Positions 1 to 7,018 of a stretch of DNA of 23,761 nt are shown here, in pieces. The stretch spans positions 1 through 23,761 of the forward strand of contig JACCYS010000091.1 in the NCBI GenBank assembly GCA_013696365.1, in the 5' to 3' direction. The notes under the pieces are model-generated. The model was not told the origin of the DNA. It searched no databases and was given only the letters and a program-made list of their open reading frames with translations. The stretch is from Nocardioidaceae bacterium (GTDB taxonomy: Bacteria; Actinomycetota; Actinomycetes; Propionibacteriales; Nocardioidaceae). Made by a program: the position numbers and the translations under genes. Position 1 is the stretch's first letter. The number at the start of each line of letters is the position of its first letter.

Positions 1-107
1 CCAGGTTGATGTTCGACAGCCACGCGCGAATGTCGCGATATACGTGTCCACGCAGAATATGCTGCCAATTCGCTGTCCGGCGAGTCACGACAAGCAGATC
101 GGCGCCG
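1..107 (-). other. Left edge, possible partial reading frame
   Basis: No gene can be called with confidence here. On the minus strand a frame shifted relative to kdd is open to the left edge and passes a GTG at 86-88. Just upstream, overlapping the kdd stop, it reads a C-P-R-C pair followed by a short basic stretch, which could be part of a zinc knuckle. No ribosome binding site precedes the GTG, and third-position GC looks lower than in the neighbouring genes. It may be the start of the next minus-strand gene after kdd or chance. Confidence 0.2.
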
Positions 108-1154
108 TTACACCGTGGGCAACGCAGCCAGCCGGGACCGAAAGAGTTGGTCGAGGCCGGGGTGTGAGCGCAGCAGTCGCAAGGCGAGGTCAGCGTGGCC
201 GGGGGTATAGCCGTTGCCCACCAACATCGTGACGTCAGCGGCCAGCCCCTCGGCACCCAACGCGGCTGCGCTGAACGACGTTGCCATCGAGAAGAACACG
301 ACGGTGCCGCCGGCTGCGGTAGCGAGGATGGCGCCGCCCTCGCAGCCGGGCACATCGACACACACCACGCTCACATCCGCAGGGCCGCCGGCGGCAGCCA
401 CCGCTTGTGACAGGGCGACTGGGTCTCGGGCGTCGGCGACGACGACAACGTCGGCCAGGCCGGCCGCTCGCAGTGCTGTTGCCTCGGTCTCGACAGGTAC
501 GACGCCGATCACCGAGCCGGCACCTGCATCGCGAGCGGCAGCACACGAGAGGGCTCCACTCTTGCCCGCGGCGCCGACAACGCACACAGTGGGCGACCCG
601 TACCACGACACCACCCGTTCGGTGAGTGCGGGAGCGCCGCAGACATCCATGACTGCCAAGGACAACTCGACGGGCAGGTCGTCGGGCAGCACCGCGGCAA
701 TACTGCGGCCGAACAAGATGGCGTAGCCCGAGCACGGGACCTGCTCGCTGCGCCCGTCCCACCGATCCAGATTGTCCTCGATCACCAGCGGCGTGAGCGA
801 GAGCGACACCAGGCTCGCGACCCTGTCCCCCACGGCCAGCCCCAAAGGTGACTCCGGCCCGACCTCCTCGACCGTGCCCAGCAACATGCCACCGGAGCCG
901 GTCACCGGGTTCTGCATCTTGCCGTGCGACCGGACGATCTCCAGCACCGCCGCCCGCATGTCGTCACCGGACGCCTCTTCGAGCTGCCGGAACGAGGCGG
1001 CATCGAGATTCAGAAGCTCCACACGGATCCGCAGCTCGTCCGGCCACAGCTCAGCCCGGGTGTCCAGCCGCGCAGCCGCCTGGGGCAGCACCCCAGCCGG
1101 TTCGAGCACCCGGTGCATCCCGGCCGGATCAGCGATGAGGTCAGAGCCCTTCAT
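108..1154 (-). CDS. kdd: L-erythro-3,5-diaminohexanoate dehydrogenase
   Basis: The 348-residue product resembles Kdd. This enzyme oxidatively deaminates L-erythro-3,5-diaminohexanoate to 5-amino-3-oxohexanoate with NAD(P), a cytosolic step of lysine fermentation. Family hallmarks visible are HRVLEPAGVLPQ (residues 14-25) and HGKMQNPVTGSGG (77-89). A Rossmann nucleotide-binding loop follows, with the GxxGxxG pattern at Gly194, Gly197 and Gly200. Length is normal for the family. I chose the ATG at 1154 because it begins just before the conserved N-terminus and is preceded by a strong GGGAGGAG; the frame is open further upstream but only over the intergenic region. It is divergent from kamA, which supplies the first step of the same pathway. 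The 5,6-aminomutase and cleavage enzyme expected between and after these steps are not in the window. Confidence 0.88.
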   Translation of the reverse strand: MKGSDLIADPAGMHRVLEPAGVLPQAAARLDTRAELWPDELRIRVELLNLDAASFRQLEEASGDDMRAAVLEIVRSHGKMQNPVTGSGGMLLGTVEEVGPESPLGLAVGDRVASLVSLSLTPLVIEDNLDRWDGRSEQVPCSGYAILFGRSIAAVLPDDLPVELSLAVMDVCGAPALTERVVSWYGSPTVCVVGAAGKSGALSCAAARDAGAGSVIGVVPVETEATALRAAGLADVVVVADARDPVALSQAVAAAGGPADVSVVCVDVPGCEGGAILATAAGGTVVFFSMATSFSAAALGAEGLAADVTMLVGNGYTPGHADLALRLLRSHPGLDQLFRSRLAALPTV

Positions 1155-1185
1155 GCCGTAACTCCTCCCTTCTGAGTCACTTGAT

Positions 1186-1245
1186 GCGGGATATCGTCCT
1201 GCGAGTCGGTGGACTGACGAAACATCGATCCGTACGATATCGCGC
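1186..1245. promoter_or_regulatory. Inverted repeat in the kdd-kamA divergent gap
   Basis: The arms at 1186-1199 and 1232-1245 are inverted copies matching at 12 of 14 positions around the core GATATCGT/ACGATATC, separated by 32 nt. The right arm ends directly at the kamA start codon and contains the predicted kamA -10 hexamer. The left arm lies upstream of the kdd ribosome binding site. This is what an operator controlling both genes would look like. The Lrp/AsnC-family gene at 2702-3193 is a candidate binder by proximity only. Confidence 0.5.
1210..1238 (+). promoter_or_regulatory. Predicted kamA promoter
   Basis: TGGACT (1210-1215) and TACGAT (1233-1238) are spaced by 17 nt. The -10 hexamer ends 7 nt before the kamA ATG, so transcription would begin at or next to the start codon. 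This agrees with the absence of a Shine-Dalgarno. Confidence 0.45.
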
Positions 1246-2682
1246 ATGAGCCCTGCGGATCCGTACGTATACCAAGCGCGGGAGCTGGTCGAGCCCGACT
1301 GGACCCGCTTCCCCGCCTGGCGCCAGGTGACCACCGCCGAGTGGGAGTCGGTGCAGTGGCAGCGGGCGCACTGCGTCAAAACCATCGGCCAACTGCGTGC
1401 CGTCCTCGGTGACGGCATCAACGAGCGCTTCTACGCCGACCTGGAGCGCGACCAGGCCGAGCGGGCCACGATGTCCATGTTGATGCCACCTCAGATGGTC
1501 AACACCATGGTCCCCGGTGTCGCGCCGAACGATCCGCAGGCGACGGAGGCGCTGTACGCCGATCCGGTCCGCCGCTACATGCTGCCGGTGTTCTCCGATC
1601 GCCGCATCGACCGGCCGAGCCACCCGTACGCCACCCGCGACTCGCTGCACGAGCAGGACATGTGGGTGGCCGAGGGCCTCACGCACCGTTACCCCACCAA
1701 GGTCCTCGCCGAGCTGCTGCCTACCTGCCCGCAGTACTGCGGGCACTGCACCCGGATGGACCTCGTTGGCAACTCCACCCCGCAGGTGATCAAGTTGCGG
1801 TTCGGCGCCAAGCCGGTGGATCGCTATGACGCAATGATCGACTACCTGCGAAGGTCCCCAGGCGTTCGCGACGTCGTCGTCTCCGGCGGCGACGTGGCCA
1901 ACATGCCGTTCACGAACCTCGAAAGGTTTCTGGAACGGTTGCTCGAGGTCGACAACATCCGCGACATCCGGTTGGCAACCAAGGCACTGATGGGCCTGCC
2001 GCAACACTGGCTGCAAGCAGAGGTTCGCGCCGGCATGGAGCGCCTGGGAGCCACTGCTCGCGACCGTGGTGTGCAGATCGCCATCCACACCCACGTCAAC
2101 CACGCCAACAGCGTCACCCCGCTGGTGGCCAAGGCCACTCGGGCGATGCTGGACACCGGCATCCGTGACGTGCGCAACCAGGGCGTCCTGATGGCAGGGG
2201 TCAACGCGGACGCGTCCCAGCTGCTTGACCTGTGCTTTGCGCTGACCGACCGGGCAGGGATCCTGCCGTACTACTTCTACATGTGCGACATGATCCCGTT
2301 CTCTGAGCACTGGCGGGTGTCTGTAGCCGAAGCGCAGCGCCTGCAGCATGCGCTGATGGGCTACCTGCCGGGCTTCGCGACTCCGAGGATCGTGTGCGAC
2401 GTGCCGTTCGTCGGCAAGCGCTGGGTGCACCAGTTGGCCGACTACGACCGCGAGCACGGCATCTCCTACTGGACAAAGAACTACCGTACGTCCATCGAGC
2501 GCGACGACCTCGAAGCGCTGACTCGCACGTACGCCTACTACGACCCGATTCATACCCTCCCAACCGAGGGCCAGCGGTGGTGGGAGCGGCAGACAGCGCC
2601 GGACAGCCGTCGGCAGCAGGTGGCCGCCGAGCAAGCGGCTCGGGCGAGCCGGCAGGCGGCGACAGCCCAGGCCAGCAGCTGA
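1246..2682 (+). CDS. kamA: Lysine 2,3-aminomutase (KamA family radical SAM enzyme)
   Basis: The 478-residue protein carries the radical-SAM cluster motif C-x3-C-x2-C at Cys161, Cys165 and Cys168 (TCPQYCGHC). The family catalyses PLP- and SAM-dependent conversion of L-lysine to beta-lysine. Asp348 (in CDM) and Asp385 (in CDVP) align by motif with the two aspartates that hold the substrate epsilon-amino group in the clostridial enzyme, favouring lysine over glutamate as substrate. Lys391 is the likely PLP lysine; the loop before it reads DVPFVGK rather than the clostridial DAPGGGGK, one residue shorter. The C-terminus ends in an Ala/Gln/Ser-rich tail. No Shine-Dalgarno is visible before the ATG. 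A different KamA-family aminomutase specificity is possible, but kdd next door supports the lysine pathway. Confidence 0.87.
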   Translation: MSPADPYVYQARELVEPDWTRFPAWRQVTTAEWESVQWQRAHCVKTIGQLRAVLGDGINERFYADLERDQAERATMSMLMPPQMVNTMVPGVAPNDPQATEALYADPVRRYMLPVFSDRRIDRPSHPYATRDSLHEQDMWVAEGLTHRYPTKVLAELLPTCPQYCGHCTRMDLVGNSTPQVIKLRFGAKPVDRYDAMIDYLRRSPGVRDVVVSGGDVANMPFTNLERFLERLLEVDNIRDIRLATKALMGLPQHWLQAEVRAGMERLGATARDRGVQIAIHTHVNHANSVTPLVAKATRAMLDTGIRDVRNQGVLMAGVNADASQLLDLCFALTDRAGILPYYFYMCDMIPFSEHWRVSVAEAQRLQHALMGYLPGFATPRIVCDVPFVGKRWVHQLADYDREHGISYWTKNYRTSIERDDLEALTRTYAYYDPIHTLPTEGQRWWERQTAPDSRRQQVAAEQAARASRQAATAQASS

Positions 2683-2701
2683 GCGGACAGGCGGCCCAGC
2701 G

Positions 2702-3193
2702 TCAGGCGGCTGGCGGGCCCGGGTGTCTGCTGGTGGAGCGTCCCTCGTAGGGCGTGGACAAAACCACGGTGGTGTGCGTGCTGACGTTGGCGGCAGAGCG
2801 GATGCGGGCCAGCAGATCCTCCAGCCCCAGCGGGTCTGGCACTCGCACCTGGAGCAGATAGCTGTAGTCGCCGGCAACCGAGAAGCACGAGGTGATCTCG
2901 GGCAACGGAGCGAGCCGATCGGGTGAGTCGTCGGGCTGGCTCGGGTCGATCGGCCGGACCGCCACGAACGCGGTCAGCCCTTGACCGAGGAGGGCATGGT
3001 CGATGCGTGCACCGTAGCCGGTGATGACACCGCGTTGCTCGAGCCGCTTGACGCGCTGGTGCACCGCGGAGGTGGACAGCCCCGTCTCCCTGCCGAGATC
3101 GGTGAACGACTGCCGGCCATCGGTGGCGAGCAGTCCCACGATGTGCTGATCCAGCCGGTCGAGCGGGTCCGGTCCGTCAACGAGGGCGGTCAT
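2702..3193 (-). CDS. Lrp/AsnC-family transcriptional regulator
   Basis: The 163-residue protein has an N-terminal winged helix-turn-helix (about residues 12-64, with DLGRETGLSTSAVHQRVKRL) and a C-terminal ligand-binding domain. This is the usual Lrp/AsnC architecture, normally acting as an amino-acid-sensing oligomer. Its ATG overlaps the stop of the upstream peptidase gene as ATGA, so the two are translationally coupled. It converges on kamA with only 19 nt between the stop codons. The effector cannot be read from the sequence. Proximity to lysine catabolism and to a peptidase suggests sensing amino acids released from peptides, but that is inference. Confidence 0.88.
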   Translation of the reverse strand: MTALVDGPDPLDRLDQHIVGLLATDGRQSFTDLGRETGLSTSAVHQRVKRLEQRGVITGYGARIDHALLGQGLTAFVAVRPIDPSQPDDSPDRLAPLPEITSCFSVAGDYSYLLQVRVPDPLGLEDLLARIRSAANVSTHTTVVLSTPYEGRSTSRHPGPPAA

Positions 3194-4302
3194 CCGGCGC
3201 CCAGCAGCGTCAGCTCGCGACTCGTGGTGTTGAGCCGCTCCGCACCGTCGTCGGTGACCACCACGATGTCTTCGATGCGGGCGCCGTGACGCCCCGGCAG
3301 ATAGATGCCGGGCTCGATCGAGAACGCCATGCCCGGCTCCAGCTCCAGGCTGTTGCCGGCGACGATGTACGGCTCCTCGTGCGTCTCCATCCCGATGCCG
3401 TGACCGGTGCGGTGCACGAACTGCTCCCCGAAACCGGCAGCGGTGATCAGCTGACGGCCGACTGCGTCGACCTGTTCGGCGGTGATACCCGGGCGTACGG
3501 CCTCACACTGGGCCCGCTGCGCCTCACACAGCACCGGGTAGTAGGCGGCGAAGTCCGGCGGCGCCGCATTCCCGGCGATGTAGCTGCGTGTCGAGTCTGA
3601 GCAGTAGCCGCCGACGCTTCCACCGATGTCCACCACAACCGGCTCACCGGCCTCGATGACCCGGTCGGACAGCTCGGCGTGCGGCGAAGCCCCGTTCGGC
3701 CCGGACGCCACGATGACGAAGTCCACGCTGTCATGCCCCTCGGCGATGATTGCGTCGGCGATGTCCCGTCCCACCTGTCGCTCGGTGCGGCCGGGTCGCA
3801 ACCACTCACCCATCCGCGCGTGCACCCGATCGATGGCGGCGCCAGCGGTGCGCAGAGCGTTCACCTCCGCGGCGCTCTTGCGCATCCGCAGCTCACGCAG
3901 CACCCGGCCGGCCGCCTCCAGATTGAGCGCGGGTGCTGCCTGTGCCAGCGCCAAAGCCTTCACCGCCCACATCCGGTCGTCGACCGCCATGGTGGCCGCC
4001 GCAGCAGGTAACAGCGACACCGTCAGCGCGTACGGGTCGTCGGTCTCCTGCCACCCGACGATGTCGATCTCAAGGTCGCCCACCGGTGAGGCCAACGCGG
4101 CAGGCTCCTCCAATGCGGGCACCACCAGCCGAGCATCTCCGGTTGCCGGCAGCACAAGACAAGTCAACCGCTCCAACGCGATCGCGTCGTAGCCGGTGAG
4201 ATAGGCAAGGTCCGGTCCGGGCGAGATCAACAACGCATCGACGCCAGCGTGGGCGGCTTCGGCCTGGGCGCGGTGCAATCGGTCGACGTACTCGGTGATC
4301 AC
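3190..4302 (-). CDS. M24 family metallopeptidase (Xaa-Pro aminopeptidase/dipeptidase type)
   Basis: The 370-residue protein has a creatinase-like N-terminal domain (about 1-140) and a pita-bread M24 domain. The five metal ligands are all present: Asp225, Asp236, His301, Glu330 and Glu344, in the contexts VVVDIGG, CSDSTR, GHGIG, SIEPG and RIEDI. It should be a cytosolic enzyme releasing the residue before proline from short peptides; the exact substrate is not predictable. The start is GTG at 4302. It has no clear ribosome binding site, but TAGCCT lies 6 nt upstream, suggesting a leaderless message. It overlaps the downstream AsnC-type regulator by ATGA. Confidence 0.9.
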   Translation of the reverse strand: MITEYVDRLHRAQAEAAHAGVDALLISPGPDLAYLTGYDAIALERLTCLVLPATGDARLVVPALEEPAALASPVGDLEIDIVGWQETDDPYALTVSLLPAAAATMAVDDRMWAVKALALAQAAPALNLEAAGRVLRELRMRKSAAEVNALRTAGAAIDRVHARMGEWLRPGRTERQVGRDIADAIIAEGHDSVDFVIVASGPNGASPHAELSDRVIEAGEPVVVDIGGSVGGYCSDSTRSYIAGNAAPPDFAAYYPVLCEAQRAQCEAVRPGITAEQVDAVGRQLITAAGFGEQFVHRTGHGIGMETHEEPYIVAGNSLELEPGMAFSIEPGIYLPGRHGARIEDIVVVTDDGAERLNTTSRELTLLGAG

Positions 4303-4308
4303 CCCCGC

Positions 4309-4314
4309 AGGCTA
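4309..4314 (-). promoter_or_regulatory. Predicted -10 element of the peptidase gene
   Basis: On the minus strand TAGCCT is followed by 6 nt and then the GTG start, a spacing that predicts a leaderless transcript. It lies at the edge of a hairpin-rich gap, so termination of the upstream unit and initiation of this one could both occur here. No convincing -35 is seen. Confidence 0.35.
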
Positions 4315-4320
4315 TCGGCA

Positions 4321-4425
4321 GCGTCGGTGCCGACGGCACGGTCGTCCCGGATCGTTCGGTCCGGCAGGCACCTGCTCCAGCGACGGACCGGTGCCTAATG
4401 CACCGAGGGCGAGCCTGGAGCAGGT
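4321..4425. terminator. Cluster of inverted repeats between the MoaD-like and peptidase genes
   Basis: The 134-nt gap holds three foldable elements. CGTCGG/CCGACG arms lie at 4322-4327 and 4330-4335. A perfect 11-bp inverted repeat (ACCTGCTCCAG) has arms at 4370-4380 and 4415-4425. Nested in its loop is CGGTGC/GCACCG (4389-4394 and 4400-4405). The large hairpin begins 11 nt past the MoaD-like stop on the minus strand. No T-run follows, so an intrinsic terminator of the classical type is uncertain; an RNA structure or protein site is the alternative. Confidence 0.45.
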
Positions 4426-4436
4426 ACGACCCCCGC

Positions 4437-4778
4437 TCAGCCGCCAGCCATCGCCCCGATGACCAGGAAGGGTTCGGTCCCCCGAGCAACCGCCGCAGGC
4501 AGGGCCGAGTCGGGCTCGTCGTGTGACAGGTCGCGCTCGCAGGCGAAGAAGCGGACGAAGGCTCGCCGCTGCTGCGTGCGGCGGTCTCGGATGGTGCCAG
4601 CTAGTTGGGGATGATCGGCCTCCAAGGCGTTCAGCACCGAACGGGTGCTAACCACGCCTTCGACCGTGACGGGCACCTCCCCCGAGACGCCGGCAAGCAC
4701 CCGGAGGTGAGCGGGCAACACCACCCGTACGGTGTGCACGCCAGCTGCGCCATGCACGGTGATCTGGTCGGCGCTCAT
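4437..4778 (-). CDS. MoaD/ThiS-like ubiquitin-fold protein with C-terminal Gly-Gly
   Basis: The 113-residue protein resembles the MoaD/ThiS beta-grasp family and ends exactly in GAMAGG. A terminal diglycine is the feature that ubiquitin-like proteins need for adenylation and thiocarboxylate or isopeptide formation. It is longer than typical MoaD (about 80-90 residues) because of an insert around FVRFFACERDLSHDEPDSALP (73-93). Its ATG overlaps the stop of the upstream BNR-repeat gene as ATGA, so the two are co-translated. No MoeB/ThiF-type activating enzyme, MoaE or thiamin gene is in the window. A sulfur-carrier role or a protein-modifier role are both open. Confidence 0.75.
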   Translation of the reverse strand: MSADQITVHGAAGVHTVRVVLPAHLRVLAGVSGEVPVTVEGVVSTRSVLNALEADHPQLAGTIRDRRTQQRRAFVRFFACERDLSHDEPDSALPAAVARGTEPFLVIGAMAGG

Positions 4779-5890
4779 GGCAGCGTCTGCACCTCCACGG
4801 ACAGCACCGCTGGCAGGTCACGCACGATCGGCGCCCAGCTGTCACCGGAGTCGGCCGAGGCATAGACCTGTCCGCCGGTCGTCCCGAAGTAGACCCCGCA
4901 GGGGTCCAGCGAGTCGACGGCCATCGCGTCGCGCAAAACGTTGACGTAGCAGTTGGCCTGCGGGAGCCCCTCGGTCAATGCCTCCCAGTGGTCCCCACCG
5001 GTGCGGCTGCGGTGGACGCGCAACCTCCCATCGGGCGGGAAATGCTCGGAGTCGCTCTTGATCGGCACCACATAGATGGTGTCCGGCTCGTGCGCGTGCA
5101 CGTCGATGGTGAAGCCGAAGTCGCTCGGCAGGTTGCCGCTCACCTCGTGCCAGGAGTCTCCGGCGTCGTCGCTGCGCAGCACATCCCAATGCTTCTGCAT
5201 GAACAGGGTGTCCGGGCGTGCCGGGTGCATCGCGATGCGGTGCACGCAGTGCCCGACCTCGGCGTCGCCAGCGGGGATCTCACCCGAGCGCAGACCCTTA
5301 TTGATCGGCAGCCAGGTGTTGCCACCGTCGTCGGTACGGAACGCGCCGGCCGCCGAGATGGCGACGAACATCCGCTGGTCGTCAGTCGGGTGCGCCACAA
5401 TCGTGTGCAGACACATGCCGCCGGCTCCCGGCTGCCAAGACGGGCCCGTCCGGTGCTCGCGCAGGCCGGAGAACTCCTGCCACGACCCGCCGCCGTCGGT
5501 GGATCTGAACAACGCTGCGTCCTCGACACCGGCGAGCACCGTATCCAGCTCGGACCGCGACGGCTCCAGGTGCCAGACCCGGGTGAACTCCCACGGCCGC
5601 AACGACCCGTCGTACCACTGATGTTCGCCTGGCACGCCGTCGTAGGTAAAGTCCCCGCCGACCTGCTGCCAGGTTGCCCCGCCGTCATCCGAGCGTTGGA
5701 TGACCTGGCCGAACCAGCCGCTGCTCTGCGAGGCGTAGACACGGTCGGGGTCCACCGGCGACCCCTTGACGTGGTAGATCTCCCAGCCGGCGAAGTGTGG
5801 GCCGTCGACCTGCCATGTGGTGCGGCCCCCATCTGCGGTCAGGACGAACGCACCCTTACGGGTGCCGACAAGTACGCGTACCCCGCTCAT
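4775..5890 (-). CDS. BNR/Asp-box repeat beta-propeller protein (sialidase-like fold)
   Basis: The 371-residue protein contains a series of Asp-box repeats of the pattern S/T-x-D-x-G-x-x-W: RSDDGGATW, RSTDGGGSW, RTDDGGNTW, RSDDAGDSW, a weaker RSRTGGDHW and ASADSGDSW. They are spread over the chain as expected for a six- or seven-bladed propeller. There is no signal peptide or membrane segment, so it is probably cytosolic. Annotation pipelines often call such proteins exo-alpha-sialidase or WD40/YVTN. I see no conserved sialidase catalytic set, so hydrolase activity is not supported. GAGGAG precedes the ATG by 6 nt. It is coupled to the MoaD-like gene by a 4-nt overlap, which points to a shared job. 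Confidence 0.8.
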   Translation of the reverse strand: MSGVRVLVGTRKGAFVLTADGGRTTWQVDGPHFAGWEIYHVKGSPVDPDRVYASQSSGWFGQVIQRSDDGGATWQQVGGDFTYDGVPGEHQWYDGSLRPWEFTRVWHLEPSRSELDTVLAGVEDAALFRSTDGGGSWQEFSGLREHRTGPSWQPGAGGMCLHTIVAHPTDDQRMFVAISAAGAFRTDDGGNTWLPINKGLRSGEIPAGDAEVGHCVHRIAMHPARPDTLFMQKHWDVLRSDDAGDSWHEVSGNLPSDFGFTIDVHAHEPDTIYVVPIKSDSEHFPPDGRLRVHRSRTGGDHWEALTEGLPQANCYVNVLRDAMAVDSLDPCGVYFGTTGGQVYASADSGDSWAPIVRDLPAVLSVEVQTLP

Positions 5891-5914
5891 TGCTGTGCTC
5901 CTCTCAGTCGGTTT

Positions 5915-5929
5915 GACGCTAGTGGCGTC
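5915..5929. promoter_or_regulatory. Short inverted repeat upstream of the BNR-repeat gene
   Basis: GACGC and GCGTC arms (5915-5919 and 5925-5929) flank a 5-nt loop in the 146-nt gap between the divergent BNR-repeat and exonuclease genes. On the minus strand TAGCGT overlaps it and could be a -10 element for the BNR-MoaD-like pair. This is weak evidence on its own; nothing else stands out in the gap. Confidence 0.25.
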
Positions 5930-6036
5930 GGGCTCCGTGCGGTAGACCTCGGCCGGCGCAGAAACTCATCGACGTGCCGGCGAGAACCTTGCCCTGGGGT
6001 TGCCGCAGGTAAGCCCGGGTGCGCTTGACTGCACCC

Positions 6037-6978
6037 ATGAGCACCCGCCCTGCACTGATGCTCTTGGACACTGCCTCGCTGTACTTCCGGGCCTATTTCG
6101 GGGTTCCGGACACACTGACCGCACCCGACGGCACACCGGTCAACGCGGTGCGCGGGCTCCTCGACTTCATCGCCCGACTGGTCGGCGAGCACTCCCCCGC
6201 ATCGGTGGTGGCCTGCTGGGATGACGACTGGCGCCCGGCCTGGCGGGTGGCTCTGCTGCCGTCGTACAAGGCGCACCGGGTGGTCACCGAGGTCGCCGCT
6301 GACCCCGATGTCGAACGGACGTCGGACCCGCTGGCCGCGCAGGTGCCGGTGATCCGGGACACCCTCGCCCTGCTGGGGGTGCCGGTGGTCGGTGCCGCCG
6401 AGCACGAGGCGGACGACGTGATCGGCTCACTAACCGCCCAGACTGATGGGCCGGTTGATGTGGTGACCGGCGACCGTGACCTGTTCCAGCTGATCGACGA
6501 CGAGCGCGAAGTCCGAGTGCTCTACACCGCCCGCGGGGTGGGCAGGCTGGAGGTGGTGGACGCCGCCCGCGTGCGGGCGCGGTACGGCGTCGAGCCCCAG
6601 CAGTACGCCGACTTCGCAGTGCTGCGTGGCGACCCGTCCGACGGGCTACCCGGTGTCAAGGGGATCGGCGACAAGACCGCCGCCTCGCTGCTCGCCGCGC
6701 ACGACAGCTTGCTGGGCATCCTGCGGGCTGCCACCGCCGGGTCTGGCCCGGCCGGGTCACAGGCCAAACGGCTGGCGGCCGCCGGTGACTACCTGTCGGT
6801 GGCCCCGACCGTGGTGGGCGTCGTCGGTGACCTCGACCTGTCGGCGGCGTCGGTGCAGCTGTCGGCCTGGGACGAGGATCGCCGAGCCGGCTGGGACGAG
6901 CACGTCAAACGCTGGGGGCTCGGCGGCAGCGCCGACCGGGCGGTGCAGGCACTGGCACCGCTGCGGCCGCAGGACTGA
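6037..6978 (+). CDS. 5'-3' exonuclease (FEN-type, Pol I N-terminal-domain-like)
   Basis: The 313-residue protein matches the stand-alone 5'-3' exonuclease family that actinobacteria carry besides DNA polymerase I. Acidic metal-binding residues are in place: Asp11, the EHEADD cluster (Glu122-Asp127), Asp146 and Asp148 in GDRD, and Asp199 and Asp202 in GDPSDG. The last is followed by the helix-hairpin-helix GVKGIGDKTAA. It would trim 5' flaps during replication or repair. I prefer the ATG at 6037 because the conserved N-terminus begins there. A GTG at 6019 is in frame and has an AGGTAAG nearby, so a six-residue-longer form is possible. In mycobacteria this gene also lies near helY; here the two converge. 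Confidence 0.87.
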   Translation: MSTRPALMLLDTASLYFRAYFGVPDTLTAPDGTPVNAVRGLLDFIARLVGEHSPASVVACWDDDWRPAWRVALLPSYKAHRVVTEVAADPDVERTSDPLAAQVPVIRDTLALLGVPVVGAAEHEADDVIGSLTAQTDGPVDVVTGDRDLFQLIDDEREVRVLYTARGVGRLEVVDAARVRARYGVEPQQYADFAVLRGDPSDGLPGVKGIGDKTAASLLAAHDSLLGILRAATAGSGPAGSQAKRLAAAGDYLSVAPTVVGVVGDLDLSAASVQLSAWDEDRRAGWDEHVKRWGLGGSADRAVQALAPLRPQD

Positions 6979-7018
6979 GCGCCCGCCGTGGCCATAACCC
7001 TCGGATGATCGCCTAGGG

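Noticed and set aside
1155..1421. N-terminal extension of Kdd
   Set aside because: It would run antisense into kamA, and conservation plus a strong ribosome binding site place the start at 1154.
1246..2682. Glutamate 2,3-aminomutase
   Set aside because: Both aspartates that bind the lysine side-chain amine are present at 348 and 385, and kdd is adjacent.
2683..2701. Intrinsic terminator between kamA and the AsnC gene
   Set aside because: The 19-nt convergent gap has no convincing stem and no T-run.
1177..2877. 566-codon minus-strand frame opposite kamA
   Set aside because: It lies antisense to a gene with clear catalytic motifs, its product resembles nothing, and long antisense frames are expected in GC-rich DNA.
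4775..5890. Sialidase activity for the BNR-repeat protein
   Set aside because: Asp-boxes mark the fold only; no sialidase catalytic set or signal peptide is visible.
4988..6028. 346-codon plus-strand frame opposite the BNR-repeat gene
   Set aside because: It is antisense to the Asp-box repeats, with low-complexity composition and no family.
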